NCBI RefSeq assembly: GCF_014873705.1
Contig: NZ_JADBDS010000006.1
Span: 434,001-498,000 of the forward strand
DNA from: Mycobacterium sp. OAS707
Lineage (GTDB): Bacteria > Actinomycetota > Actinomycetes > Mycobacteriales > Mycobacteriaceae
DNA: 64,000 nt
Direction of reading: 5' to 3'
Shown here: one piece after another, positions 7,484 to 15,923 of the stretch
How the letters are laid out: each line of letters starts with the position of its first letter
Position numbering within the stretch: the stretch's first letter is position 1
Program-made: the position numbers and the translations under genes
The notes under the pieces: model-generated
What the model was told of the DNA's origin: nothing
Seen by the model: the letters and a program-made list of their open reading frames with translations, nothing else
Databases searched by the model: none

Positions 7484-9049
7484 GTGAACCGCTCCATTGG
7501 CCGCTCGCGGCCGTGGTCACTGGCGACTCAGGCGATCGCACTGCAGATCCTCGTGATCGCGGTGGTGGTCCTGGCCGGCAGCGCCCTGGCATTGTTCGAC
7601 GCAGCCCGCGACGGTGACGACGCAGCGCGGCAGCAGGTGCTCGGCATCGCGACGGCACTGGCCGATTCGCCGTCGACGGCCGCCGCAATCCAATCCGGAA
7701 GGGCCACAGAGACTTTGCAGCCCGTCACCGAGGCCGTCCGCAAGAACACCGACATCGCGTTCATCACGATCATGGCGCCCGACCGGACGCGCTTCACCCA
7801 CACCGATCCCACACAGATCGGCGGGAAGTACATCGGCACCATCGAGCCTGCGCTGCGCGGAGAAACGTTCACCGAGGTCTACACCGGCACGCTTGGGCCG
7901 TCGATCCGCGCCGTGGCACCCGTGCGCGACGGCAGCGGGCACATCGTCGGTCTCGTGTCGGCGGGCATCCTGCAGCAGAGCCTGGCCGACCGCTGGCGTT
8001 CGCAGGTGCCGACGATCGTCGCTGTCAGCGTCGGCGCGCTCGCCATTGCACTGGTCGGGGTGTGGGCGATCCGGCGCCGGTTGTTCCGGCAGACGCACGG
8101 ACTGCGGCCCGACGAGCTACGCGTGATGTACGAACACCACGACGCGATCCTGCATTCGGTGTCGGAGGGGCTGATCGTGTTGGATCGCAACGGCGTCGCG
8201 TTGGCCAACGACGAGGCGCGCAGGCTGCTCGCACTGCCACCCGGACCCGTGGACGGGACGGATCTGCCGCAGTTCCTGCGCACCTACAACCCCGGAGCGC
8301 GCGACGAGGTGCACGTCACCGACGACCGGGTGCTGGTGGTCAACCGCTCCCCTGTCGAAGACGGCCCGCGCGACTCCGAAGTCGTCACCATCCGCGATCG
8401 CACCGAATTACAGGGCGCGCTAGGCGAACTCAGCTCACTGAAGGTGCTCACCGACTCCTTGCGCTCGCAAGCGCATGAGGCGGCCAACAAGCTGCACACC
8501 ATCGTCACGATGGTCGAGATGGGCCGCGCCGACGAAGCCGTCAGATTCGCCACCAACGAGCTGGAGCTGTCCCAGCAACTCGTCGACCGGCTCTCCAGCG
8601 CCGTCGGAGAACCCGCACTGGTCGCGTTGTTGCTCGGCAAGACCGCCCAGGCCGACGAACGCGGCATCGAGTTGACCGTCACCGAGGAAACGCACCTGCC
8701 TTCCAACGCCGACGATCTCGCGCTGTCCGGTCAGGAGATGGTCACGGTGCTCGGCAACCTGATCGACAACGCGATGGACGCCTGCGACCGCGACGACCCG
8801 TGGATCGAGGTGACCGTCGCCCAGGACAACGGCACGCTGCTGATCCGGGTGGCCGACAGCGGCCCCGGCATGGACACCGCGACATTCGAAAAGGCCATGC
8901 AGCGCGGCTATTCGACGAAAGCGGGTTCCGACGCCGAACAACACGGCCTTGGCCTGGCGTTGGTTGCTCAGGTCGTGAAGCGGCACAACGGCACGCTGAC
9001 CGCCGATGTGACCTACGGTTCAGTCGTGACAGTGACGGTGAAGTCGTGA
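7484..9049 (+). CDS. CitA/DcuS-family sensor histidine kinase
   Basis: 521 residues from the GTG at 7484; an in-frame GTG at 7415 would add 23 non-conserved residues. Domains: TM1 (LQILVIAVVVLAGSALALF), an extracytoplasmic Cache-type sensor (about 40-165, with TDIAFITIMAPDRTRFTH), TM2 (IVAVSVGALAIALVGVWAI), a PAS domain (HHDAILHSVSEGLIVLDRNG), a SPOB-type dimerisation domain with the phospho-acceptor His in SQAHEAANKLHTIVTM, and a HATPase_c domain (N box NLIDNAMDAC, G1 DSGPGM, G2 GLGLALV). This family senses citrate or C4-dicarboxylates. It overlaps the response-regulator gene by 4 bp (GTGA), and dctA nearby is the expected target. Confidence 0.9.
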   Translation: MNRSIGRSRPWSLATQAIALQILVIAVVVLAGSALALFDAARDGDDAARQQVLGIATALADSPSTAAAIQSGRATETLQPVTEAVRKNTDIAFITIMAPDRTRFTHTDPTQIGGKYIGTIEPALRGETFTEVYTGTLGPSIRAVAPVRDGSGHIVGLVSAGILQQSLADRWRSQVPTIVAVSVGALAIALVGVWAIRRRLFRQTHGLRPDELRVMYEHHDAILHSVSEGLIVLDRNGVALANDEARRLLALPPGPVDGTDLPQFLRTYNPGARDEVHVTDDRVLVVNRSPVEDGPRDSEVVTIRDRTELQGALGELSSLKVLTDSLRSQAHEAANKLHTIVTMVEMGRADEAVRFATNELELSQQLVDRLSSAVGEPALVALLLGKTAQADERGIELTVTEETHLPSNADDLALSGQEMVTVLGNLIDNAMDACDRDDPWIEVTVAQDNGTLLIRVADSGPGMDTATFEKAMQRGYSTKAGSDAEQHGLGLALVAQVVKRHNGTLTADVTYGSVVTVTVKS

Positions 9050-9735
9050 TCCGCGTGTTGATCGTCGAGGACGAGCCGCTGATCGCCGAGGCGCATCGCA
9101 CATATCTGGGTCGCCTGCAAGGCTTCTCAGTGGCGGCCGTCGCGCACACCGCCCGCGACGCGATGCGTGCCGCATCGGAGGCGCTCGCCGCTGAGGAGCC
9201 AATCGACTTGGTATTGCTCGACATTGGACTGCCCGATGCCAACGGCATCGCGCTGGCGTCCGGTCTGTCGGGCCTGCGCCCAGCACCCGACATCATCACG
9301 ATCACGTCTGAGCGTGACCTGGAGATGGTCCGCGCCGCGGTCGGCCACGGCGCGCTGGCGTATCTGCTCAAGCCGTTCACGTTCGCCGCGTTTCGCGACC
9401 GCCTTGAGCGCTACCAGCGCTACCGCGAGGCACTGCCGGCAGGCACCGATGCGGCCAGCCAGGCCGAGGTCGATCGCGCGCTTGCCGAATTGCGTGTCGG
9501 CTCAGACAGATCCGCCGCACCCAAGGGCGCAGCACCCGGTACCAACGACGAGATCGCGCGTGCGGTCCGGGATTCCGTCGACGGCATCACCGCCGACGAG
9601 GTCGCAAAGCAGATCGGCGTGTCACGCGTGACGGCCTGGCGGTACCTCGAGCGTCTCGCCGACGAGGGCACGGTCACGCGGCAGACCGACTACGGCAAGG
9701 CAGGCCGGCCTAAGACCCGCTACACCTGGCGCTAG
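9046..9735 (+). CDS. CitB/DcuR-family response regulator
   Basis: 229 residues from the GTG at 9046, which overlaps the kinase stop by 4 bp. The receiver domain (1-120) has acidic residues VEDE at 7-10, phospho-acceptor D59 in LVLLDIGLPDANG, and the conserved Lys in AYLLKPF. A basic linker leads to a C-terminal helix-turn-helix (about 165-229, GITADEVAKQIGVSRVTAWRYL), the DcuR/CitB type. Known members activate dicarboxylate or citrate uptake genes, so control of dctA is inferred. The gene ends at a tandem octamer repeat. Confidence 0.9.
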   Translation: MIRVLIVEDEPLIAEAHRTYLGRLQGFSVAAVAHTARDAMRAASEALAAEEPIDLVLLDIGLPDANGIALASGLSGLRPAPDIITITSERDLEMVRAAVGHGALAYLLKPFTFAAFRDRLERYQRYREALPAGTDAASQAEVDRALAELRVGSDRSAAPKGAAPGTNDEIARAVRDSVDGITADEVAKQIGVSRVTAWRYLERLADEGTVTRQTDYGKAGRPKTRYTWR

Positions 9736-9742
9736 CCCGTCA

Positions 9743-9782
9743 CCCCTCTACCCCTTTACCCCTCTACCCCTCTACCCCTCTA
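9743..9782. repeat. Tandem 8-bp repeat, five units
   Basis: Five units of CCCCTCTA (the second has T for C at position 6) fill the junction between the response-regulator stop and the 3' end of the EamA gene. Because 8 is not a multiple of 3, the minus strand (TAGAGGGG repeated) carries TAG in all three frames; the EamA gene stops on one of these (9772-9774). Confidence 0.9.
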
Positions 9783-10722
9783 CCGCGAGCGTGCGTGTCT
9801 GCACGCCGACACGCCGGACGATGCGGGCATTTCGCGCACGCTCGCCCGGGTGCGAGCGTGCAATGAGCGCCGCCGCGGCCAGAATCGCCGCGCCACCGAA
9901 CGCCTGCGCCGGCGTAATACCCTCGCCCAGAGCTATGCCCGCGAGCATTACCGTCGACGCTGCCTCCAGCGTCGAGACGACGGCCGTGTGGCTTGCGCCG
10001 ATCCGTGCCAGCGCCGCGAACGTCAACGCGAACGCGGCCGCAGTCACCGCGCCATAGCCGACGATCTGTAACAGATGACCCGTCGGCACCCGCAACGTGC
10101 CACCGACGGCACCCCGCGTCAGCGATGCCGCCGCCGCACCTGTCGCGACCCAGCATGCCGCGGTCATCGCGTCGGTCTGCCGTCGGACATCGCGCCCGAC
10201 AACCAGATACAACCCGTACGCAGTCGCCGCCACGAGCGCGAGGACGATGCCCGCCGGCGAGATCGACACGTCGCGGCCGACCGCGACCACGCTCGCTGTA
10301 CCGGCGACGGACAACCCCAATGCCATCGCCGTTGTTTTGGTGATTCGTTCTCTGCCCCGGGCGAATTCGATCACCGTGACGATCGCGGGATACGCGTAGA
10401 ACAACAGGATGCAAGCGGCCGCGGTGCCATGGCCGAGTGACAGGTAGAACAGCGTCGACTCCAGCGTGTAGCCGATCGCGCCGAGCAGCACAATCGGTAG
10501 CCACTCGCCCGCGGCCGGCCGCATCGACACGTGACGCAGCCGCATCAACACCGCGAGAATGACCGCAGCGATCGAAAACCGAATGCCCAGCGCGGTCGCC
10601 GAGTCAACGCCGGCACCCGCCAACGACCGACCGATGACCGTGGCGATGCCGTAGGCCACCGCACCGACGGCGGCCAGGCCAACTCCCACCACGCCGATGT
10701 GGTCAGGCCGCGGCGCGCTCAT
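9772..10722 (-). CDS. EamA-family (drug/metabolite transporter) permease
   Basis: 316 residues with ten predicted transmembrane helices in two EamA repeats (first from VGLAAVGAVAYGIATVIG; second from GIVLALVAATAYGLYLVVG). Motifs typical of DMT exporters are visible, such as ILLFYAYPAIVTVIEFARGRE and TAVVSTLEAASTVMLAGIALGE. The substrate is unknown. The last about 22 residues (from ARNARIV to the stop) are encoded by the palindromic element at 9785-9845, so the tail looks like a later addition. The start overlaps the end of the upstream aminotransferase gene by 20 bp, so the two are one operon, suggesting export of an amino acid or its derivative. Confidence 0.85.
   Translation of the reverse strand: MSAPRPDHIGVVGVGLAAVGAVAYGIATVIGRSLAGAGVDSATALGIRFSIAAVILAVLMRLRHVSMRPAAGEWLPIVLLGAIGYTLESTLFYLSLGHGTAAACILLFYAYPAIVTVIEFARGRERITKTTAMALGLSVAGTASVVAVGRDVSISPAGIVLALVAATAYGLYLVVGRDVRRQTDAMTAACWVATGAAAASLTRGAVGGTLRVPTGHLLQIVGYGAVTAAAFALTFAALARIGASHTAVVSTLEAASTVMLAGIALGEGITPAQAFGGAAILAAAALIARSHPGERARNARIVRRVGVQTRTLAVEG
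9785..9845. repeat. Palindromic element inside the 3' end of the EamA gene
   Basis: GCGAGCGTGCG at 9785-9795 is exactly complementary to CGCACGCTCGC at 9835-9845. An inner hairpin CGTGTC/GACACG (9794-9799 and 9808-9813) sits between them. It lies directly after the tandem octamer array and is translated as the C-terminal tail of the transporter. Confidence 0.75.
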
Positions 10723-11752
10723 CGATCACGTCCGCGAGGGCAGCAGCGAACCGCTCTCGCTCGTCATGACGGGGTGCGACGATGCGCAGCGCGTCGGGCC
10801 GAACCCCATGGGCGGCGCCCAGCACGCGCACACCGATCCCATGCCTGCGAAATATCTCAGCCACCTCTGCGGAGCGTTCGCAGAATGCGTATTGAAAGTG
10901 CACGTTTTTGTTGGCACACAGCTCGAGGCCGCTGACGCCGCACAAGGTCTCGGCGAGCCACGCGTTGTCGGTGTGCATCTGCGCTCGGCTGCGATTCGAC
11001 CAGTCGAGATCCCGCACCGCCGCACAGGCGACGCGGACGTCGACACCGGATAATCCCCAGTTCTCCTGCTGCCCGAAAAGACTTGCCAGGGGGGCGGATT
11101 CAGCGCACCACGCGATCCCCGTACGCGTGGCGGCGATGCCGTAAAACTTTGTCGTTGAGCGCAGCACCACGACGTTGGGCACCTCGCAACCGAGCACCGA
11201 CCAGCCTGCGGGATCCGGTGTGAAGTCGATGTAGGACTCGTCGACCACCAGCACTGCGGCGGGATGCGCGGCAGCGACGGCGATGAGCCCTTCGGAATCG
11301 AGATGCGTGCCGGTTGGGTTGTGGGGATTCGAAATGATCACGGCGCCGGCGGCGTTCAGCGCTTCATCGATCAGTTCCAGCGACGGGATCTGCGTCGCAA
11401 AAGGATTGAATCCGCGGCCGGGAAACGCCTTCAGGTAATCGGTATATGCCGGCATCGGCACCTGCACCGAGGCGTGGTCGAGCTCGCGGCTCATCGCCCA
11501 GATGAACTCGCTGGCACCGCGGCCCGCGATCATCTCGCCGTGCAACACCCCGGTTGATTCGCGGTACAGGTCGATCAGCTGCGGCGCTGCCTCGTACGGA
11601 TGCATCACGATGTCGGCCGGCTCGAAACCACGCAGCGCGGCGATTGCGGCGGGCGCAGGCCCGTAGCGGTTTACGCAGGTGCTGAGGTCGATATCGACCC
11701 CGCGGCTTGGATCGCCGCCCTGCGCACCAAAGTCAATTGCGGGCCCGGGCAT
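10703..11752 (-). CDS. PLP-dependent class I/II aminotransferase (histidinol-phosphate/CobD-like)
   Basis: 349 residues, fold-type I. Features: the N-terminal DLSTCVNRYGP, the cofactor-ring region VDESYIDF, SNPHNPTGTH at about 141-150, and the PLP lysine K202 in RSTTKFYGIAATRTGI. This pattern fits the histidinol-phosphate aminotransferase and L-threonine-phosphate decarboxylase group. As it is not in a his or cob cluster and is coupled to an EamA exporter by a 20-bp overlap, it probably acts on a specialised amino acid. That is inference from context only. Confidence 0.8.
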   Translation of the reverse strand: MPGPAIDFGAQGGDPSRGVDIDLSTCVNRYGPAPAAIAALRGFEPADIVMHPYEAAPQLIDLYRESTGVLHGEMIAGRGASEFIWAMSRELDHASVQVPMPAYTDYLKAFPGRGFNPFATQIPSLELIDEALNAAGAVIISNPHNPTGTHLDSEGLIAVAAAHPAAVLVVDESYIDFTPDPAGWSVLGCEVPNVVVLRSTTKFYGIAATRTGIAWCAESAPLASLFGQQENWGLSGVDVRVACAAVRDLDWSNRSRAQMHTDNAWLAETLCGVSGLELCANKNVHFQYAFCERSAEVAEIFRRHGIGVRVLGAAHGVRPDALRIVAPRHDERERFAAALADVIDERAAA

Positions 11753-11821
11753 GGTGTCCTCCTGGTCTGAGCACGTGTAAAAACCGTGCTTTGAACCGTA
11801 GGAAGGTCTGCCATGCCGGCT

Positions 11822-11841
11822 ACGCGTAGTTCACTACGCGT
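11822..11841. terminator. Hairpin downstream of the beta-propeller gene
   Basis: ACGCGTAG at 11822-11829 pairs perfectly with CTACGCGT at 11834-11841 around a TTCA tetraloop. It lies 18 bp after the stop of the minus-strand propeller gene. The T-run (TTTT at 11841-11844) is on the plus strand, so efficiency for the minus-strand gene is uncertain. Confidence 0.5.
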
Positions 11842-11859
11842 TTTCCCACGCGCAACCAC

Positions 11860-12915
11860 TCAGGCGGTGACGGGCTCCAGTTCGCGCGCAGGCACGCCGA
11901 TCGGCTCAGTGGCCACCAGCTGCGAATAGAACATCGGCAAAGTCGACGCGACGGTGAAGACACCGACGTAGCCGTCGTAGTCGGCGACGACGAGCCGGCC
12001 ACCGTCGGAAGTCATTGCGACACAAGAAGGCCGGGCATCGATTGAGATCTTGGTAACCACTCGGTGGGTCAGCGTGCACACCACCGCGACATGGTCGTAG
12101 TCGACGATGTACGCGCGGGTCTTGTCGGGGCTGAGCGCCATCTGCGTCGGGGCGCCGATACCGAGCTCGATGGTGTCCGTGATCCGATTGGCCGCCATGT
12201 CGATGACACTGACGGCTCCCCCGCGCTCACGGTCCGAGGTCAGCACGTATGCGGTGCCGTCGGCGAAAGCGACGTCGCGGATCGGCGAGCCGACCCACAC
12301 CTTGCGATCCACGCGGGTGGTCTCGGCGTCGACGACTACGAGTTGGCTGCCGCGGACATCGGTGGTCGCGACATACAGACGCTTGCCGGTCGGGTCGACG
12401 GTGATGGCGTCGATGCCGATGCCGGCGCCGGACGCGATGTCGATGGTGCCGACGCGGTCGGCGGTGGTGTCGATGACCGCGACGTCGACGTGGCTGTCAC
12501 CGGTGCGGCCGGCATAGACGCGCTTGCCGTCCGGGCTGATGGCCAGCGCGGTGACACCGAAGGCCAGCGGGTAGTTCGCGATCACTGTCCTGGTGGTGGT
12601 GTCGACCACCGCTACAGAGTCATAGGTCGCCGACGTGGTGCTCACATAGGCGCGGTCACCCGAGATGACGACCGCGACCGGCTCGCCGGGGACGCCGATG
12701 GTCTGCTCGAGGACGAGTCCATCGGGATTGATGAACGAGATGCTGTCGTGGCCGTGATTGGCGGCGACGACGACGTCGCCCGCAGCGATGTCGCCGATCG
12801 GCCCCCGCCGCACCGCGACGCTGCCCACGATGGCGACGTCGGGATCAACCTGCGCCTCGTTATTCACATGCGAATCAGTAGTGCTCTCAGGCAACAAAAA
12901 GTTAGCCATATTCAA
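11860..12915 (-). CDS. YVTN/YncE-type beta-propeller protein
   Basis: 351 residues from the TTG at 12915, preferred because GGAGG ends 6 nt before it; an ATG 6 bases further in (12909) is an alternative. The sequence is built of about seven repeats of the form VAVVDTTTRTVIANYPLAFG / ALAISPDGKRVYAG / RLYVATTD, i.e. NHL/YVTN-type blades. No signal peptide or anchor is seen. It recalls the SigE/MprA-regulated beta-propeller protein Rv1057 of M. tuberculosis, but orthology is not established here. The role is unknown; such propellers usually serve as protein- or ligand-binding scaffolds. Confidence 0.75.
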   Translation of the reverse strand: MNMANFLLPESTTDSHVNNEAQVDPDVAIVGSVAVRRGPIGDIAAGDVVVAANHGHDSISFINPDGLVLEQTIGVPGEPVAVVISGDRAYVSTTSATYDSVAVVDTTTRTVIANYPLAFGVTALAISPDGKRVYAGRTGDSHVDVAVIDTTADRVGTIDIASGAGIGIDAITVDPTGKRLYVATTDVRGSQLVVVDAETTRVDRKVWVGSPIRDVAFADGTAYVLTSDRERGGAVSVIDMAANRITDTIELGIGAPTQMALSPDKTRAYIVDYDHVAVVCTLTHRVVTKISIDARPSCVAMTSDGGRLVVADYDGYVGVFTVASTLPMFYSQLVATEPIGVPARELEPVTA

Positions 12916-13359
12916 TCGGTACCTCCGCCGGTATGGGCGTGCACCGGCCCTAGATTGCAGGTCATCTGCGCCTGTTCGGCGCGATCTGCGTCGAGTCTAG
13001 CGACGAAATAGCGTGTTACGAGCGGGTGACATGGCCAATCGGCCGAAATTGCGCGGAAGCTCTCAGGCGCCGCTTAAGAAACTCTTCGTTATGCAGTTGT
13101 TATATTCAGCTGGCAATCCGATTTGCCGGGTTTAGCTGGTCATACGACCTCCTGGCAACCTTTGGATTATCGAAAGTCTGCGGCTTACAGATAACGACTT
13201 CTTATGTTTCTGAGCGAAAATGAGCGGCAGATCACACCCGACACGACAGCAAACTTCTCGACACCTGTCACCTGCCGGGCACGTTGGCGGGACGCCTGAT
13301 GCGTGGGTGCGTCGGGAAACAAAAGACAGACCTTGCCGTGTTAGCTGGATCACAGAAGT
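12916..13359. other. 444-bp intergenic region, locally AT-rich
   Basis: This gap holds the promoter of the propeller gene at its left end and the 3' end of the DUF1232 gene at its right. The stretch about 13080-13235 is clearly richer in A/T than the surroundings. It contains a small hairpin GGCAA/TTGCC around 13109-13124. A 65-residue open frame at 13026-13223 has no ribosome-binding site and an unconvincing composition, so I do not call it. No tRNA or known riboswitch was recognised. Confidence 0.5.
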
Positions 13360-13773
13360 TCATTTGCCGTTCAGCCGACACAGCCTGTTGAGCGCCGCGA
13401 GTCCCTGCGGCGTGCCCGGCCAGTGCTTGGCCAACGCGTCGGGCCCCGCCCTGCGCGTCGTCGAGCGCAACACCAGCGCGACGATGATCGCATCATCGGC
13501 GTAACCGAGCACCGGGACGAAGTCCGGAATGAGGTCGAATGGCAGCGCGAGGTAGCCGAGCAGCAGCAACAGCCTGATCCGGACGCCACGCGGCGTTGCC
13601 GGGTCCGCGGCCAACCGCTTGATCAGACGAATCACGTCGGGCAGCAGACGCAGCGCTTCCTTGAGGTCATGATCGCCGGGTTTGGTCAGCCACAGCACCG
13701 TCGCAAGGGCGGCCCACAGCAGCACGAGGCCACAGGCGATGCCGAGCGGGATCGTCCACCAGTCGTGCCACAC
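13360..13773 (-). CDS. DUF1232 (YkvA-like) membrane protein
   Basis: 137 residues from a GTG at 13773. One N-terminal transmembrane helix (IPLGIACGLVLLWAALATVLWL) is followed by a helical region and the DUF1232 core RIRLLLLLGYLALPFDLIPDFVPVLGYADD, whose LPFDLIPD...GYxDD pattern defines the family. The function of DUF1232 is not established. It lies 15 bp downstream of the LysB-like gene on the same strand and is probably co-transcribed with it. Confidence 0.8.
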   Translation of the reverse strand: MWHDWWTIPLGIACGLVLLWAALATVLWLTKPGDHDLKEALRLLPDVIRLIKRLAADPATPRGVRIRLLLLLGYLALPFDLIPDFVPVLGYADDAIIVALVLRSTTRRAGPDALAKHWPGTPQGLAALNRLCRLNGK

Positions 13774-13788
13774 GACTCAATGATCGGC

Positions 13789-14805
13789 CTAAGGGCCGCC
13801 CGTCGAACCCGTCGCAATGATCTGCACGGCGCGGTCGACGCCGTTGACCCCGTTGAAATCGGGCCAGTCGCCGTAGTGGATGTGAGGATTTCGGATCAGG
13901 AAGTCGCCGACGACGATCGAAGTTCTGATCAGTTTCGCGATGGTCTCCGGGGTATTCGCGAGGTTGAGCAGGGCGAGGAATTCGTTGCTCTGGATCAAGG
14001 TGAAGATCTTCAGAGCGAACGGCAACTCGAGTTCCAGCGGCGTCAGGGCCTCGTAGCCGAGATGCAGCAGCGTGTCGTCGGTGGTCGTGGCGTACATGTC
14101 GCCGTTCAGGACGAAATCGTATGTGCGCGAGCGGAACTGGTCAGGTGTGTAGATGCCGGAAATGCCGGCCCCCGGCGGGTTGTTGCCGAGCAGCGTTGGC
14201 CCGGGCGGACGGCATGGGCTGCCGAACGTGATCACCTTCAGCAGATCACCGGCGCGGTGCGCCAGCGGTTGGCCGGGCAGCATCAGTCGCAGCGTTCGCA
14301 CCACCACCTCGGCGCCCTGGCTGTACCCGCAGAGGTAGAACTGTCCGGCATTCATCAGGATCAGCCGCATCAACTCCGCGACGCCCTGCGCCACGGATTC
14401 GTTGTAGCTCAGGAACGGATTCGGATACAGGAAGCCCGCCGCGGGGTAGCCGACTGGCTGGTTGCGGACCCGGCCCATCTGCTCCAGGCGCCAGCCCACG
14501 TCGAACGGGGGCCCCTGAAACGGCGTGGCCCAGGTGCCGGAGGCGCAGTAGAAGAACGGCAGATTGGTTGGCAGCGGCGGAGGCTGATCGAAGTTCAGTC
14601 CAAGGCGTCCCAGCGTCTGCGGTCCGGCGATGCCGTCGACCACCAGGCCCGCCCGTCGCTGGAATTCGCGGACCACTGCCGTGGTGCGCGGCCCGTAGAT
14701 TCCGTCGACGACGAGGTTGGAGTACAGCGGGTAGTCGCGGTTCAGCCGAGCCTGCAACAGCCGGACAAGATCGTTACTGTCACCTGGTCGCAATACAACT
14801 GCCAT
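13789..14805 (-). CDS. LysB-like mycolylarabinogalactan esterase with peptidoglycan-binding domain
   Basis: 338 residues. Residues 5-70 form a PG_binding_1 domain (LVVDGIYGPRTTAVVREFQ, LVVDGIAGPQTLGRLG). The rest is an alpha/beta-hydrolase resembling mycobacteriophage lysin B: GYPAAGFLYPNPF, GVAELMRLI, nucleophile S162 in CGYSQGAEVV, a GDMYA motif carrying the likely catalytic Asp, and a C-terminal His in NPHIHYGDWP. Phage LysB cleaves the ester between mycolic acids and arabinogalactan. There is no signal peptide, as in many phage LysBs, and no other lysis or phage gene nearby, so it may be a domesticated phage gene acting in envelope remodelling. Confidence 0.75.
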   Translation of the reverse strand: MAVVLRPGDSNDLVRLLQARLNRDYPLYSNLVVDGIYGPRTTAVVREFQRRAGLVVDGIAGPQTLGRLGLNFDQPPPLPTNLPFFYCASGTWATPFQGPPFDVGWRLEQMGRVRNQPVGYPAAGFLYPNPFLSYNESVAQGVAELMRLILMNAGQFYLCGYSQGAEVVVRTLRLMLPGQPLAHRAGDLLKVITFGSPCRPPGPTLLGNNPPGAGISGIYTPDQFRSRTYDFVLNGDMYATTTDDTLLHLGYEALTPLELELPFALKIFTLIQSNEFLALLNLANTPETIAKLIRTSIVVGDFLIRNPHIHYGDWPDFNGVNGVDRAVQIIATGSTGGP

Positions 14806-14913
14806 GCCTCGACGCTACGCCGAATTCCATTCAGCCGTAACGGAATTGGCGGCTAGCTGACCGAGCAACGTCACGCGCCGTCATGCAATGGCGTTACCGT
14901 CGGAGTTTGGGTA

Positions 14914-15102
14914 TTACGACTTGGGGCGGCGAAGCGCGCCGACTGCGACCACGATGCCGATCACCGCGACAATCGGACCGATGATGGACCAGGTCGTCGT
15001 GTTGCTCATCGGGCTTCCGCCGACGACGCCGAAGCCCTGCAGGGCCCACAGCAGGCCGAACAAGAAAACGACCACTCCAACAACCGCGATGGCGATGCGC
15101 AT
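14914..15102 (-). CDS. Small two-helix membrane protein
   Basis: 62 residues: TM1 (IAIAVVGVVVFLFGLLWALQG), a short loop (GGSPMSNTTTW), TM2 (IIGPIVAVIGIVVAVGAL) and a basic tail RRPKS. No motif links it to a characterised family. Hydrophobicity and clean bounds support a real gene. It is divergent from the DUF427 gene with 38 bp between starts. Confidence 0.6.
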   Translation of the reverse strand: MRIAIAVVGVVVFLFGLLWALQGFGVVGGSPMSNTTTWSIIGPIVAVIGIVVAVGALRRPKS

Positions 15103-15140
15103 CCATTCACTGTAGGCGCGACTTTGGCCATGATGGAGAG

Positions 15141-15923
15141 GTGAGCACTACATCTCAGCAGCCGACAACCGACTATCCCCAGATGGCCGCGGTCCGCGGC
15201 CGACTTGAGCCGGCCCCACGCCGGGTCCGTGGCTTCCTCGGCGACCAGTTGGTCTTTGACACGACCTCGGCGCGCTACGTCTGGGAAGTGCCGTACTACC
15301 CGCAGTACTACATCCCGCTCGCCGACGTTCGTCGCGAGTTCCTGAAAGACGAGAACCATCCGCAGAAGGTGCAGATGGGTCCGTCGCGGACCTTCGCATT
15401 GGTCGGCGGCGGCCAGACGTACGACTCGGCCGCGCGGGTCTTCGATGAGGGCGAGGGTCCCGTCGCCGGCCTGGTGCGTTTCGAATGGGACCGGCTGGCG
15501 TGGTTCGAGGAGGACGAGCCTATCTGGGGTCATCCCCGCAATCCGTATGCCCGGGTTGACGCGCTGCGCTCGCACCGTCACGTCATCGTGGAGCTGGACG
15601 GCGTGGTGCTGGCCGACACGCACAGCCCGGTACTGTTGTTCGAAACCGGTTTGCCGACAAGGTATTACATCGACAGGACCGACGTGGCGTTCGAGCATTT
15701 GGAGCCGTCTGATACGCAGACGCTGTGCCCGTACAAGGGCGTCACGTCCGGTTACTGGTCGGTGCGGGCGGGCGACGCCGTCCATCCCGACCTGGCGTGG
15801 ACGTACCACTATCCCCTACCGGCGGTCGCCCCGATCACAGGAATGGTCGCGTTCTACAACGAGAAACTCGACCTCACGGTCGACGGTGTGAAGCTCGCGC
15901 GCCCGCAGACACAGTTCGGTTAG
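15141..15923 (+). CDS. Tandem DUF427-domain protein
   Basis: 260 residues from the GTG at 15141. Two DUF427 domains are visible: the first at about 20-110 (RRVRGFLGDQLVFDTTSARYVWE, YYIPLADVR), the second at about 140-255 (RHVIVELDGVVLADTHSPVLLFETGLPTRYYIDRTDV, CPYKGVTSGYWSV). The family is a small beta-barrel of unknown function, widespread in actinobacteria. Its stop codon overlaps the stop of the convergent mycolyltransferase gene (15920-15923), leaving no room for a separate terminator. Confidence 0.8.
   Translation: MSTTSQQPTTDYPQMAAVRGRLEPAPRRVRGFLGDQLVFDTTSARYVWEVPYYPQYYIPLADVRREFLKDENHPQKVQMGPSRTFALVGGGQTYDSAARVFDEGEGPVAGLVRFEWDRLAWFEEDEPIWGHPRNPYARVDALRSHRHVIVELDGVVLADTHSPVLLFETGLPTRYYIDRTDVAFEHLEPSDTQTLCPYKGVTSGYWSVRAGDAVHPDLAWTYHYPLPAVAPITGMVAFYNEKLDLTVDGVKLARPQTQFG

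Noticed and set aside
13026..13223. 65-residue plus-strand ORF in the AT-rich intergenic region
   Set aside because: No ribosome-binding site, odd residue composition and no recognisable motif; the region reads as noncoding.
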